Positions 37,150 to 45,778 of a stretch of 64,000 nt of DNA are shown piece after piece. A program made the translations under genes and the position numbers. How positions within the stretch are numbered: the first letter of the stretch is position 1; the number at the start of each line of letters is the position of its first letter. The DNA lies in contig NC_014306.1 of assembly GCF_000196615.1 (NCBI RefSeq), positions 1,550,001 to 1,614,000 of the forward strand. Direction: 5' to 3'. Source of the stretch: Erwinia billingiae Eb661. Lineage in GTDB: Bacteria; Pseudomonadota; Gammaproteobacteria; Enterobacterales; Enterobacteriaceae. The notes beneath the pieces are model-generated. The model was not told where the DNA came from. It saw nothing but the letters and a program-made list of their open reading frames with translations, and did no database searches.

Positions 37150-37926
37150 ATGCTCACGTTGAAAGTGTTAAGTATTGGATTTATCTGCATCATGCTGCTC
37201 TCTTTCGGCCAGAGTTACCTTAACGCCTCGCAGAACGGTACGGCGATGACCGGTCAGAGTTGGTCCACAGCGAAACGGGATTCCGCCGGCATCGCCCCCG
37301 ATCCGGTGGCCTTCAGGCAGACCGCCATTGTGCAGGTGTATATTGCGCCTGCCTTTAGCTGGCGCGGGCTGCTGGCTGTTCATCCGTGGATCATCTTTAA
37401 GAAGGCTGGCGAGACGCAGTTCCGCCGCTATGAAGTGGTGAGCTGGGGAAGTAACAACGTCATCAGAGAGAATTTCACCCTGCCGGACGGTTACTGGTTT
37501 GGCGGTCAGCCGCAGCTGATCGTCGATCACCGGGGCGCTGGCGCAGAGGCGATGATCCCGCAGATTGAAGCGGCAATTAAAAGCTATCCGTGGCCGCACA
37601 CCTACCGCGTCTGGCCTGGCCCGAACAGCAATACCTTCCTGGCGCACATTGGCCGCGAAGTCCCCGCGCTGAAGCTCGATCTGCCCGCTAACGCCATCGG
37701 CAAAGATTTCCGGCCGCTGACCAATCCGGTCGGTTTGCCGCCGTCAGGACGCGGTTTCCAGGCCTCGCTGTTGGGCGTGCTGGGATTAACGTTGGGTGGG
37801 GAGGAAGGGCTGGAGATCAATATCCTCGGCTTCAATATGGGCGTGGATGTGAAATCTCCCGCGCTGCGCCTGCCGTTTATCGGCCGCATCGGCAAAGCCC
37901 GGCTGGAAACGGATAGCGGAAGCTAG
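37150..37926 (+). CDS. DUF3750 domain protein
   Basis: A 258-residue protein with an N-terminal hydrophobic segment (MLTLKVLSIGFICIMLLSFG) that is either a signal peptide or an anchor. The central region (LAVHPWIIFKKAGETQFRRY, then EVVSWG) and the motif PWPHTYRVWPGPNSNTF fit DUF3750, whose function is unknown. An in-frame GTG at 37135 exists, but the ATG at 37150 follows AAGGA with short spacing and is preferred. It stands alone between two terminators and is followed by a short 36-bp repeat tract. Confidence 0.72.
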   Translation: MLTLKVLSIGFICIMLLSFGQSYLNASQNGTAMTGQSWSTAKRDSAGIAPDPVAFRQTAIVQVYIAPAFSWRGLLAVHPWIIFKKAGETQFRRYEVVSWGSNNVIRENFTLPDGYWFGGQPQLIVDHRGAGAEAMIPQIEAAIKSYPWPHTYRVWPGPNSNTFLAHIGREVPALKLDLPANAIGKDFRPLTNPVGLPPSGRGFQASLLGVLGLTLGGEEGLEINILGFNMGVDVKSPALRLPFIGRIGKARLETDSGS

Positions 37927-37948
37927 CGTCTGCTGGCATCAGCAGGCC

Positions 37949-38035
37949 GATAGCGAAAGCGAAGGTGGGTTGGAGAATCCGGAGGAGAGCGAAAGCGAAG
38001 CTTTACTGGATAACCTGGAGGATAGCGTTTGCTGC
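37949..38035 (+). repeat. 36-bp imperfect tandem repeat after the DUF3750 gene
   Basis: Units start at 37949, 37985 and 38021, exactly 36 bases apart. The first two share GAxAGCGAAAGCGAAG and end in CTGGAG or CCGGAG; the third is decayed. In one frame the units read as twelve-residue acidic repeats (DSESEGGLENPE, ESESEALLDNLE). This frame is shifted by one from the DUF3750 gene and has no start, so it may be a lost C-terminal tail or simple intergenic repeats. Confidence 0.6.
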
Positions 38036-38043
38036 GGGTTTAC

Positions 38044-38066
38044 CGGCGCCGAAAGGCGCCGTTTTC
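38044..38066. terminator. Strong GNRA-loop terminator between convergent genes
   Basis: CGGCGCC / GGCGCCG closes a GAAA tetraloop and is followed by TTTT. It serves DUF3750 on the plus strand and may also serve the convergent dehydrogenase. Confidence 0.8.
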
Positions 38067-38083
38067 ACCACTAACTTCGCGGC

Positions 38084-39169
38084 TTATCGCTGCGCTGCCA
38101 GCGCCTCCACGCGGGCAATCGCCTGGTACAGCGCCTCGACAGTAACCGGTTCGGCCATGTTTTCCATATCCGGCGCGTGTACCGACTCGCGGACAATCAC
38201 CTCAAGCTCTTCCTCCGTCAGCCCGGCAATCTCTTGCAGACTCAGCGGCACGCCGCATTTGTGCGCCAACGCCATCTCATGCAGCAACTCTTCATCACTG
38301 CGATTTTCCAGCGCCAGCAGACACAGATTGCCGTAGCCCACCAGCAGGCCGTGACCGAATTCGCGGGTTTTATCGCAGAAGGTAAAGCCTTCATAAATCG
38401 CGTGTGCGGCTGCGGCATGCGCGCCATTGCTCATCAATGAGGTCAGGCCGGCAAAGGTAAAGATCACGTCCAGCACCTGATCCAGATGGTGATCAGGCAG
38501 ATTTTTGCGCACCGCCTCGACCGCTTTCGGCCCGTGGGCGGCGATAATTTCATAGCAGATATGGCTGTGCGCCAGCGAAGAACGGGCGTTGGCATCCAGC
38601 GCCGGGTGACGCTGGCTGACCGCACGGAATTCATACCACTTGGCCAGCGTATCGCCGAGGCCAGCCGCCAGCCAGCGCAGCGGTGCCAGCGCCAGCAGTT
38701 CGCTGTCGATAATCACCGCCGCCGGCGCCTGATGCAGCGGAAAGATATCGTGAAAGTTGCCGTTATCATCGTAACGAATACTCAGCGGCGTCACCGCCGA
38801 ACAGGTGGCGGCAATGGTGGGCAGGGTAATTACCGGGATATTGCATTCAGCGCCTACCGCCTTACAGGTATCCAGCGACTTGCCTCCGCCGGTGGCGATA
38901 ATCACATCCGCCCTTAACGCCATTGCCAGCTCACCCAGCCGGGCAATCTGCGTGAGCGAGGTTTCCCCGCCGAACCATTCGCAGCCGACCAGCGCCACTT
39001 CTGCATCCGCCAGCTGCGTTCGCACCTGCGGCTCCACCGCTTTCAGCGCCTGATGGCCGCCAATCAGCAACGCGCGCTGCCCCAGCTCGCGACAGATTTC
39101 TCCTAACTGATGAATCACCCCTGCGCCACGCAACACACGGGCCGGGAAAACCAGATTTTGTTCAGACAT
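38084..39169 (-). CDS. Iron-containing alcohol dehydrogenase family (glycerol dehydrogenase-like)
   Basis: A 361-residue dehydrogenase with the NAD-binding motif ATGGGKSLDTCKAVG and PTIAATCSAVTPLS, and metal-ligand regions DTLAKWYE, HAAAAHAIYEGF and EFGHGLLVGYG. It resembles the GldA/HcxA (YbdH) subgroup, whose members reduce hydroxyketo or 2-oxo acids. The frame is open to a TTG at 39184, but ATG 39169 follows AAGG six bases upstream. It lies 35 bases after the ureohydrolase gene and is probably co-transcribed. The substrate is unknown. Confidence 0.85.
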   Translation of the reverse strand: MSEQNLVFPARVLRGAGVIHQLGEICRELGQRALLIGGHQALKAVEPQVRTQLADAEVALVGCEWFGGETSLTQIARLGELAMALRADVIIATGGGKSLDTCKAVGAECNIPVITLPTIAATCSAVTPLSIRYDDNGNFHDIFPLHQAPAAVIIDSELLALAPLRWLAAGLGDTLAKWYEFRAVSQRHPALDANARSSLAHSHICYEIIAAHGPKAVEAVRKNLPDHHLDQVLDVIFTFAGLTSLMSNGAHAAAAHAIYEGFTFCDKTREFGHGLLVGYGNLCLLALENRSDEELLHEMALAHKCGVPLSLQEIAGLTEEELEVIVRESVHAPDMENMAEPVTVEALYQAIARVEALAAQR

Positions 39170-39204
39170 GACTGACCTTATCAATGTGCCGACGCAGGGC
39201 GCCT

Positions 39205-40167
39205 TCAGTTGTATTTCACTCCGGGTAACACACAGAGCATTTCGTAGAGAATGTTTGCTGCCAGCTGCGAGGTGGTGCCGCTGATATCATAAGGGGGTGA
39301 AACCTCAACCAGGTCAGCGCCAATCAGGTTCAGACCGCGGCATCCGCGCACAATTTCCAGCCCCTGAATCGAGGTTAAGCCGCCCACTTCCGGCGTGCCG
39401 GTGCCCGGTGCCCAGGCGGGATCAAAGCTGTCGATATCATAGGAAAGATAAACCGGGCCGCTGCCCATCTGCGCACGAACCTCTGCCATCAGCGGTGCCA
39501 TGGACTGATACCAGCATTTTTCAGCGGGTACCAGACGGAAACCCCGGTCGACGCCCCACTGAAAATCGCCGGCATCATAGCCCTGCGCCCGCTGACCAAT
39601 CTGGATCACCCGTTTGAGATCGAGTAATCCTTCTTCGACCGCCCGGCGGAAGGTGGTGCCATGCGCAATCTTCTCGCCAAACATGTCGTCATTGGTATCA
39701 GTATGCGCATCGACATGGATAAGTCCTACCGGTCCGTGCTTTTTTACCAGCGCGCGCAGAATGGGCAGCGTCAGGGTGTGATCGCCACCGAGCGTAAGCG
39801 GCACCAGCGGGAAGGCGTTCAGCCCGGTGTAGTAGTCTTCGATAATCTGTACGGATTTATGCAGATTATAGGTATTGATCGGCACATCGCCGAGGTCAGC
39901 CACCCGCAGTGAATCAAACGGCGCCGCGCCGGTGGCCATGTTATACGGCCGGATCATCACCGAGTCCGCCCGAATGGCGCGCGGGCCATAACGGGTGCCT
40001 GAGCGCTGCGACGTGCCGATGTCCAGGGGAATGCCAACAAAGGCCGCATCCAGTCCAGCCGGCGTGTCGGCTGCCGGCAGGCGCATCATGGTGCCACGTC
40101 CGGCAAAACGCGGCATATCGTTACCGCTTTGTGGCTGCGGGAAAGAGTGATTATCAACAGGTTGCAT
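39205..40167 (-). CDS. gbuA: Guanidinobutyrase/agmatinase-type ureohydrolase
   Basis: A 320-residue ureohydrolase (arginase/agmatinase superfamily, two Mn). Metal ligands appear as GGDHT, VDAHTDTND and YDIDSFDP. Stretches such as GTRYGPRAIRADSVMIRPYN and GTGTPEVGGLTSIQGLEIVR match my memory of Pseudomonas GbuA (4-guanidinobutyrate to 4-aminobutyrate plus urea) better than SpeB. ATG 40167 is chosen for its GGAGG eight bases upstream. It is divergent from a LysR gene, the arrangement known for gbuR-gbuA. Agmatinase activity cannot be excluded. Confidence 0.8.
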   Translation of the reverse strand: MQPVDNHSFPQPQSGNDMPRFAGRGTMMRLPAADTPAGLDAAFVGIPLDIGTSQRSGTRYGPRAIRADSVMIRPYNMATGAAPFDSLRVADLGDVPINTYNLHKSVQIIEDYYTGLNAFPLVPLTLGGDHTLTLPILRALVKKHGPVGLIHVDAHTDTNDDMFGEKIAHGTTFRRAVEEGLLDLKRVIQIGQRAQGYDAGDFQWGVDRGFRLVPAEKCWYQSMAPLMAEVRAQMGSGPVYLSYDIDSFDPAWAPGTGTPEVGGLTSIQGLEIVRGCRGLNLIGADLVEVSPPYDISGTTSQLAANILYEMLCVLPGVKYN

Positions 40168-40295
40168 CGGGTGCGCCTCCGGGCAGTCAGCAAATGAAAC
40201 GCCATCATCTGTCGTACAGGCTTGTGAAAAAATCCCTGAGAGCAAATAATCAGTTCAGAAAATTCATAACTGATTGCCGACCCTGAGGATCCGCC

Positions 40296-41195
40296 GTGAG
40301 CGCCACCCGTCTGCCCAACCTCAAGCTACTGACTATTTTCGCCACGGTGGCCCGCTGCCAGGGCTTTTCCCGCGCGCAGCAAGAGTTGAATATGACCATG
40401 CCGGCGATCAGCGGTTATATGAGCGAACTGGAGCAGCGGTTGGGTTTTGTGCTGTGCCAGCGCGGACGCGGCGGATTTTCGTTAACCCCGCGCGGTGAAC
40501 AGTTTTTGCAATACAGCCTGCAGCTGCTGGGCACGCTGTCCGACTTTGACCGCCAGGTTGAGGGGCTGAAAACCGAACAGGGCGGCGTTTTTTCGCTGGG
40601 GGTGGTGGATTCCGTCTCTACCGACACCCGGCTGGGGCTGGCGGAGAGCATCAATCAGTTCAGCGAGCGATTCCCGGCGGTCTACCTCAATCTTTCGGTT
40701 CGCGATCCCAATGAGCTGCAGCAGAAGGTGCTGGATAACCGGCTGGATCTGGCCATCGGTCATTTCCCGGTTAACGTCAATAACCTGGTGACGGTGCCGC
40801 TGCATCACGAGCAGCACTGGCTGTACTGCAGTGACAGCCATCAGCTGTTTGACCAGCCGGACCTCGATGCGCTGGATCTACATGATTATGGCTTTGTCAC
40901 CCGCAGTTACTGGAATCAGGCCGAGCTGATGCGGCGTGGATTCAAGGCCAGCGCCGCTTCGGTGGAAAGTATTGAAGCGCAACTGATCCTGATCCTCTCC
41001 GGGCGTTATATCGGCTATCTGCCGGAACACTGTGCGCGGCCCTGGGTGGAGAAAGGGCGGCTGAAAAGGCTGTCTCCGCAGCAGTTCAGCTATCAGGCCT
41101 CTTTCTCACTGATTTTCCGCCGTGGGCGCAGCCGGGAGACGCTGATCAGGACCTTCCGCGATTTAGTAAAATTGCGTGCCGCGCCGACACAATAA
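40296..41195 (+). CDS. LysR-family regulator divergent from the guanidinobutyrase gene
   Basis: A 299-residue LysR-type regulator starting with GTG (GAGG eight bases upstream). The winged helix is at about residues 7-66 (LKLLTIFATVARCQGFSRAQ, then QELNMTMPAISGYMSELEQR). It is related in layout to the other LysR of this window, and both end in a similar RGR-type tail. Divergent position suggests it controls the ureohydrolase/dehydrogenase operon, perhaps in response to a guanidino compound (inference). Confidence 0.88.
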   Translation: MSATRLPNLKLLTIFATVARCQGFSRAQQELNMTMPAISGYMSELEQRLGFVLCQRGRGGFSLTPRGEQFLQYSLQLLGTLSDFDRQVEGLKTEQGGVFSLGVVDSVSTDTRLGLAESINQFSERFPAVYLNLSVRDPNELQQKVLDNRLDLAIGHFPVNVNNLVTVPLHHEQHWLYCSDSHQLFDQPDLDALDLHDYGFVTRSYWNQAELMRRGFKASAASVESIEAQLILILSGRYIGYLPEHCARPWVEKGRLKRLSPQQFSYQASFSLIFRRGRSRETLIRTFRDLVKLRAAPTQ

Positions 41196-41201
41196 TCTAA
41201 G

Positions 41202-41219
41202 AAGGCTGACGTCAGCCTT
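41202..41219. terminator. Perfect 18-base palindrome between the LysR gene and dinG
   Basis: AAGGCTGACGTCAGCCTT is a perfect palindrome six bases after the LysR stop and directly before the dinG SOS box. It may terminate the LysR transcript; a loopless hairpin with little T tract makes this uncertain. Confidence 0.4.
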
Positions 41220-41220
41220 A

Positions 41221-41240
41221 TACTGTGTAAAAATACAGGC
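41221..41240. promoter_or_regulatory. LexA (SOS) box of dinG
   Basis: TACTGTGTAAAAATACAGGC has the LexA core CTG-N10-CAG and agrees with TACTGTATATATATACAGTA at most positions. It lies 24 bases before the dinG ATG, as expected for this DNA-damage-inducible gene in E. coli. Confidence 0.85.
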
Positions 41241-41263
41241 CGTCTCAGTAAAAAGTGGTTGTC

Positions 41264-43426
41264 ATGGCGTTATCTGCCGCGTTAAAAACGCAAATTGCCG
41301 AATGGTATAAAGCCCTTCAGCAACAAATTCCCGATTTTATTCCCCGCGCGCCGCAGCGGCAGATGATTGCCGAAGTGGCGAAAACGCTGTCGGGCGATGA
41401 TGGTCGCCATCTGGCGATTGAAGCGCCGACCGGCGTGGGGAAAACGCTCTCCTATCTGATCCCCGGCATCGCGGTCAGCCGTGACGAGAAGAAGCCGCTG
41501 GTGGTCAGTACCGCTAACGTGGCGCTGCAGGATCAGATTTACAGCAAGGATTTGCCGCTGCTGAAGAAAATCATTCCCGATCTGCAGTTCACGGCGGCCT
41601 TTGGCCGTGGGCGCTATGTCTGCCCGCGCAATCTGTCGGCGCTGGCCACCGATGAAGAGAAGCAGGGCGATCTGCTGCTGTTCCTTGATGAGCAGATGAC
41701 CGCCAGCAAGGATGAGCGCGCGCTGTGCACCACGCTGGAAAAAAACCTCAACCGCCATCAGTGGGACGGCCTGCGCGATCACTGCGAAGACACCATTGAG
41801 GATTCCCTGTGGCAGCGCCTGAGCACCGATAAAGCCAACTGCCTGGCCAGCAACTGCCACTGGTTTCGTGAATGTCCGTTCTATGTTGCCCGCCGCGAGA
41901 TTGAACATGCGGATGTGGTGGTCGCCAACCATGCGCTGGTGATGGCCGCGCTGGAAACCGAATCGGTGTTACCGCCAGCGAAAAACCTGCTGCTGGTGCT
42001 GGATGAGGGCCATCATCTGCCGGACGTCGCCCGCGATGCGCTGGAAATGAGCGGCGAGATCACCCCGGGCTGGACCACCTTACAGCTCGATCTGTTCTGC
42101 CGTCTGGTGGAGCAGTGTATGGCGCAGTTTCAGCCAAAAAGGCCGCCGGGGCTCAGTAATCCTGAGCGGCTGAAAGCCCATTGCGAAGAGGTGCGTGAAC
42201 AGCTTCAGCAGCTGTCGCATATCCTCGCCCAGCTGCTGCCGCCCAATAATCAGGAAGGCGAATACCGCTTTGAAATGGGCCTGCTGCCGGAAGAGGTGCT
42301 GACGATCTGTGCGCGCCTGTTTAAGCTCAGCGACGGGCTGCGCGGTCTGGCAGAAGCCTTGCTTAACGATCTGAGCGAAAAATCCGGCCAGTTTGATGTG
42401 GTCAGGTTGCACCGCACGCTGATCCAGATGAACAAGGCGTTGGGCTGGTTTGAAGCCAGCAGCAAACTGTGGCGGCTGGCGGCGATGGAGAAAGCCTCTG
42501 GCGCACCGGTGTCGAAATGGGCCACGCGGGAAATCCGTGAAGGCAATGCGCATCTGATGTTTCATTGCGCCGGGATCCGCGTCAGCGATCAGCTGGAGAA
42601 ACTGCTGTGGCGCAAAATTCCCCATGTGGTGCTGACCTCCGCGACCCTGCGCTCGCTCAGCAGCTTCCAGCGTTTGCAGGAGATGTCTGGCCTGACGGAG
42701 AAGGTCGGCGATCGTTTTGTCGCCCTGGATTCCCCGTTTAACCATATTGACCAGGGCAAGCTGGTGATCCCACAGATGCAGTACGAGCCGATGCTGGCGA
42801 ATGAGGTGAAGCATCTGGCGGAAATGGCGCACTTTTTCCGCGATCAAATTAAGCAGGCGAAGCACAAAGGCATCCTGGTGCTGTTTGCCAGCGGCCGCGC
42901 CATGCAGCAGTTCCTCGCTTACATTCCTGAACTGCGGCTGATGATGCTGGTGCAGGGCGATAAGCCGCGTCCGGCGCTGGTGGCCTTACACCGCAAGCGC
43001 GTTGAGCAGGGTGAAACCAGCATTCTGGTTGGCCTGCAGTCGTTTGCCGAAGGTCTGGATCTGAAGGGCGATTTGCTGTCCCAGGTGCATATTCATAAAA
43101 TTGCTTTCCCCCCGGTGGACAGTCCGGTTATTTTGACCGAGGGCGAATGGCTGAAAAGCCTGAAGCGCTACCCGTTTGAAGTACAAAGTCTGCCCAGCGC
43201 CTCCTTTAATCTGATTCAGCAGGTGGGCAGGCTGATCCGCAGCCATGAATGTTTTGGCGAAATCGTGATTTACGACCGCCGTTTACTGAGCAAAAGTTAC
43301 GGCGCCCGTTTGCTGGGGGCGCTTCCGGTCTTCCCGATCGAGCAACCTGCCATGCCGGAAGGGCCGTTGCCGAAAGCCAGTCCGGCCCTCAGCGGCAAGA
43401 AACCTGCCGCCCGTCGTCGCCGCTAA
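41264..43426 (+). CDS. dinG: ATP-dependent DNA helicase DinG
   Basis: A 720-residue XPD-like superfamily 2 helicase (5'-3', unwinds D-loops, R-loops and fork structures). Walker A is APTGVGKT near residue 55, the DEAH-type motif is LDEGHHLPD, and iron-sulfur cysteines are in RGRYVCPRN and NCLASNCHWFRECPF. Motif VI is QQVGRLIRS. ATG 41264 (MALSAALK) matches E. coli DinG; an upstream GTG three codons earlier is ignored. The gene has an SOS box and is followed by ybiB, the E. coli order. Confidence 0.96.
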   Translation: MALSAALKTQIAEWYKALQQQIPDFIPRAPQRQMIAEVAKTLSGDDGRHLAIEAPTGVGKTLSYLIPGIAVSRDEKKPLVVSTANVALQDQIYSKDLPLLKKIIPDLQFTAAFGRGRYVCPRNLSALATDEEKQGDLLLFLDEQMTASKDERALCTTLEKNLNRHQWDGLRDHCEDTIEDSLWQRLSTDKANCLASNCHWFRECPFYVARREIEHADVVVANHALVMAALETESVLPPAKNLLLVLDEGHHLPDVARDALEMSGEITPGWTTLQLDLFCRLVEQCMAQFQPKRPPGLSNPERLKAHCEEVREQLQQLSHILAQLLPPNNQEGEYRFEMGLLPEEVLTICARLFKLSDGLRGLAEALLNDLSEKSGQFDVVRLHRTLIQMNKALGWFEASSKLWRLAAMEKASGAPVSKWATREIREGNAHLMFHCAGIRVSDQLEKLLWRKIPHVVLTSATLRSLSSFQRLQEMSGLTEKVGDRFVALDSPFNHIDQGKLVIPQMQYEPMLANEVKHLAEMAHFFRDQIKQAKHKGILVLFASGRAMQQFLAYIPELRLMMLVQGDKPRPALVALHRKRVEQGETSILVGLQSFAEGLDLKGDLLSQVHIHKIAFPPVDSPVILTEGEWLKSLKRYPFEVQSLPSASFNLIQQVGRLIRSHECFGEIVIYDRRLLSKSYGARLLGALPVFPIEQPAMPEGPLPKASPALSGKKPAARRRR

Positions 43427-43446
43427 CCACCGAACAGAGTAGAAGC

Positions 43447-44418
43447 ATGGAATATAACAAGATCATCAAAGAAGTCGGGCGCGGTAAAAACCATGCCCGT
43501 GATATCGATTTTGCCACCGCGCGCGATCTCTATCGCCAGATGTTGGCGGGAGCGGTGCCGGATCTGGAACTCGGCGGCATTCTGATTGCCCTGCGCATCA
43601 AAGGCGAAGGCGAAGAAGAGATGCTCGGCTTTTATCAGGCGATGCAGGAACGGGTGATGCAGCTGACGCCGCCGGCCAATCAGCCGATGCCGGTGGTGAT
43701 CCCCAGCTACAACGGCGCGCGCAAACAGGGAAACCTGACGCCGCTGCTGGCGCTGTTGTTAAGCAGGCTCGGCTTTCCGGTGGTGGTCCATGGCGTCAGC
43801 GACGATCCGACCCGCATTACCAGCGAAGCGATTTTTGCGGCGTTAGACGTGCCAGCGGTGCACAACGCCGAACAGGCCCAGGCAAAACTGGCGCAGGGTG
43901 AACTGGTGTTTATGACCGTTGCCACGCTGTGTGAACCGCTGGATCGTCAGCTGTCGCTGCGCTGGAAGATGGGCGTGCGTAACAGCGCACACACGCTGGC
44001 CAAGCTGGCGACGCCGTTTGCGGAAGACGCGGCGCTGCGCCTCTCCAGCGTGTCCCATCCTGAGTACATTCCCCGCGTCGGCAAGTTTTTCCAGGCGATC
44101 GGCGGTCGTGCGCTGTTGCTGAACGGTACCGAAGGCGAGGTGTACGCCAATCCCCAGCGTTTTCCGGCCATCAGCCTGATCAATGGCAGCGAACCGCAAC
44201 TGATGCTGCCGCGCCAGGACGAGGTGGTTACCGACCGTGATGCCCTGCCGGAAGCGAAAGATGCTGACACCACCGCCGCCTGGATCACCCGCTGCCTGAA
44301 TCGTGAGGTTGCGGTGCCGGAAGCGCTGCGCCAGCAGATCGCCTGCTGTTATGTCGCCACCGGTCGGGCGGCGGATATCGCCGAAGGGTTAGTGCAGATC
44401 GACGCTGCCGGCTATTAA
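43447..44418 (+). CDS. ybiB: YbiB, TrpD-fold nucleic-acid-binding protein
   Basis: A 323-residue protein with the nucleoside phosphorylase/phosphoribosyltransferase (TrpD2) fold. In E. coli YbiB binds DNA and is SOS-induced with dinG. The sequence begins MEYNKIIKEVGRGKNHARDI and has the family segment PVVIPSYNGARKQGNLTPLL. The frame is open from 43249 inside dinG, but ATG 43447 fits the known N terminus. It lies 20 bases after dinG and is probably co-transcribed. Confidence 0.93.
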   Translation: MEYNKIIKEVGRGKNHARDIDFATARDLYRQMLAGAVPDLELGGILIALRIKGEGEEEMLGFYQAMQERVMQLTPPANQPMPVVIPSYNGARKQGNLTPLLALLLSRLGFPVVVHGVSDDPTRITSEAIFAALDVPAVHNAEQAQAKLAQGELVFMTVATLCEPLDRQLSLRWKMGVRNSAHTLAKLATPFAEDAALRLSSVSHPEYIPRVGKFFQAIGGRALLLNGTEGEVYANPQRFPAISLINGSEPQLMLPRQDEVVTDRDALPEAKDADTTAAWITRCLNREVAVPEALRQQIACCYVATGRAADIAEGLVQIDAAGY

Positions 44419-44454
44419 GCGCGACGTCGCGGGGAGAGTTGCGTGACAGAGATT

Positions 44455-44476
44455 CGGGCGGCGCGTTTACCGCCCG
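44455..44476. terminator. Hairpin between convergent ybiB and the amidohydrolase gene
   Basis: CGGGCGG / CCGCCCG around an eight-base loop lies in the short gap between the two convergent genes. The flanking T content is low, so termination is only suggested. Confidence 0.45.
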
Positions 44477-44484
44477 ACGTTAGT

Positions 44485-45642
44485 TTAACGCAGAGGCAGT
44501 AAACGCTCGGCCAGCGCGGTCCACAGCGAAATGCCTTCGCCAATTAGCTGGTCGTTAAAGTCGTAATGGGCATTGTGTAACGGCCTGGAGGGCGTCTCGC
44601 CATCGGCGCCAATCCAGAAGTAGGCACCCGGACAGACGTCCAGCATGCAGGCGAAGTCTTCCGACGCCATCGACGGACTGACTTCCCAATGCACCCGTTC
44701 AGCCGGCAGCAGCGCCAGCGCACAGTCGCGCACCTTCTCCGCTTCCGCCGCATTGTTGCGCGTCACCGGATAATCCGTCAGATACTCAATGCTGCCTTCA
44801 ATGCCCATTGGTGCGGTGAAGGTAGTAACGAATTCATCAATCATCTTGCGCACTTTGCTTCGGACATCCCCTTGCAGACAGCGCAGGGTGCCGCGCAGCA
44901 CCACATTCTCCGGGATAACGTTGATCGCTTCACCACCGGCAATCTGGGTGATGCTGACCACCGCAGACGCCAGCGGCGACAGGCGACGGGCTGGAATGGT
45001 TTGCAGTGCGAGGATCAGCTGGGCGGCAGCCACAATCGGGTCCGCGCCGTTTTCAGGCATCGCCGCATGGCAACTTCTGCCATGCAGGGTAATTTCGAAG
45101 GCATCCAGCGAGGCCATCATCGCGCCGCTGTTAACCGCCAGATGACCGACCGGCAAGCCGGGCCAGTTATGCAGGCCGTAGATCGCATCCATCGGGAACA
45201 GCTCAAACAGGCCATCCGCAACCATTTTGCGGGCGCCGCCGAGATTCTCTTCCGCCGGCTGAAAAACAAAGTGCACCGTACCGCTAAACTGGCGGGTTTC
45301 ACTCAGATGTTTTGCGGCGGCCAACAGCATGGCGGTATGGCCATCATGTCCACAGGCATGCATCACGCCTGGCTGGGTGGAACGCCATTCGGCATTGCCC
45401 AGCTCGGTGATCGGCAGGGCGTCCATATCGGCACGGAAACCAATCGTCGGCCCAGGGCCGTTTTCCAGCGAGCCCACCACGCCAGTGCCGGCCAGGCCGG
45501 TATGCACCTGCAAGCCAAATTCCCGCAGCAGTTCAGCGACTTTGCGGGAAGTCTGATGTTCCTGGTAGCCCAGTTCCGGCAGAGCATGCAGCTCTTTACG
45601 CCAGCGGGTGGCTTGTTCAATCAGCGAAACGGGGATTGCCAT
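44485..45642 (-). CDS. M20 family amidohydrolase (hippurate hydrolase-like)
   Basis: A 385-residue M20D metallohydrolase that removes acyl groups from N-acyl amino acids. Metal ligands are in ACGHDGHTAML, PAEE (FVFQPAEENLGGARKM) and HNAHYDFND at the end; the dimerisation lobe lies around residues 180-290. ATG 45642 follows GAGGAGAGG. It lies on the same strand as hutHU but after their terminator, and may feed the histidine pathway by freeing amino acids from N-acyl derivatives (inference only). Confidence 0.88.
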   Translation of the reverse strand: MAIPVSLIEQATRWRKELHALPELGYQEHQTSRKVAELLREFGLQVHTGLAGTGVVGSLENGPGPTIGFRADMDALPITELGNAEWRSTQPGVMHACGHDGHTAMLLAAAKHLSETRQFSGTVHFVFQPAEENLGGARKMVADGLFELFPMDAIYGLHNWPGLPVGHLAVNSGAMMASLDAFEITLHGRSCHAAMPENGADPIVAAAQLILALQTIPARRLSPLASAVVSITQIAGGEAINVIPENVVLRGTLRCLQGDVRSKVRKMIDEFVTTFTAPMGIEGSIEYLTDYPVTRNNAAEAEKVRDCALALLPAERVHWEVSPSMASEDFACMLDVCPGAYFWIGADGETPSRPLHNAHYDFNDQLIGEGISLWTALAERLLPLR

Positions 45643-45737
45643 AACGTCCTCTCCTCTGCGGGCTGTCATTCCTGATATCTGGCTGATTTAAGGTAGCATA
45701 AAATGGCGGGCAGAAATGGCGTGCTGTGCGGATGTCG

Positions 45738-45771
45738 AAAAAATGAAACAGGCCGGGCAGGGCGCCCGGCC
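45738..45771 (-). terminator. Rho-independent terminator of hutHU
   Basis: On the minus strand GGCCGGGC-GCCCT-GCCCGGCC (45771-45751) is followed by TGTTTCATTTTTT. It begins eight bases after the hutU stop. Confidence 0.82.
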
Positions 45772-45778
45772 ATCAGGT

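Noticed and set aside
40189..40204. Sigma-54-like TGGCGTTTCATTTGCT before the guanidinobutyrase gene
   Set aside because: The spacing fits, but the predicted start would fall in the ribosome-binding site, about 11 bases before the ATG; the -24 block is also poor.
43249..43446. Upstream extension of ybiB
   Set aside because: It overlaps the dinG 3' end in another frame; the MEYNK start agrees with the known YbiB N terminus.
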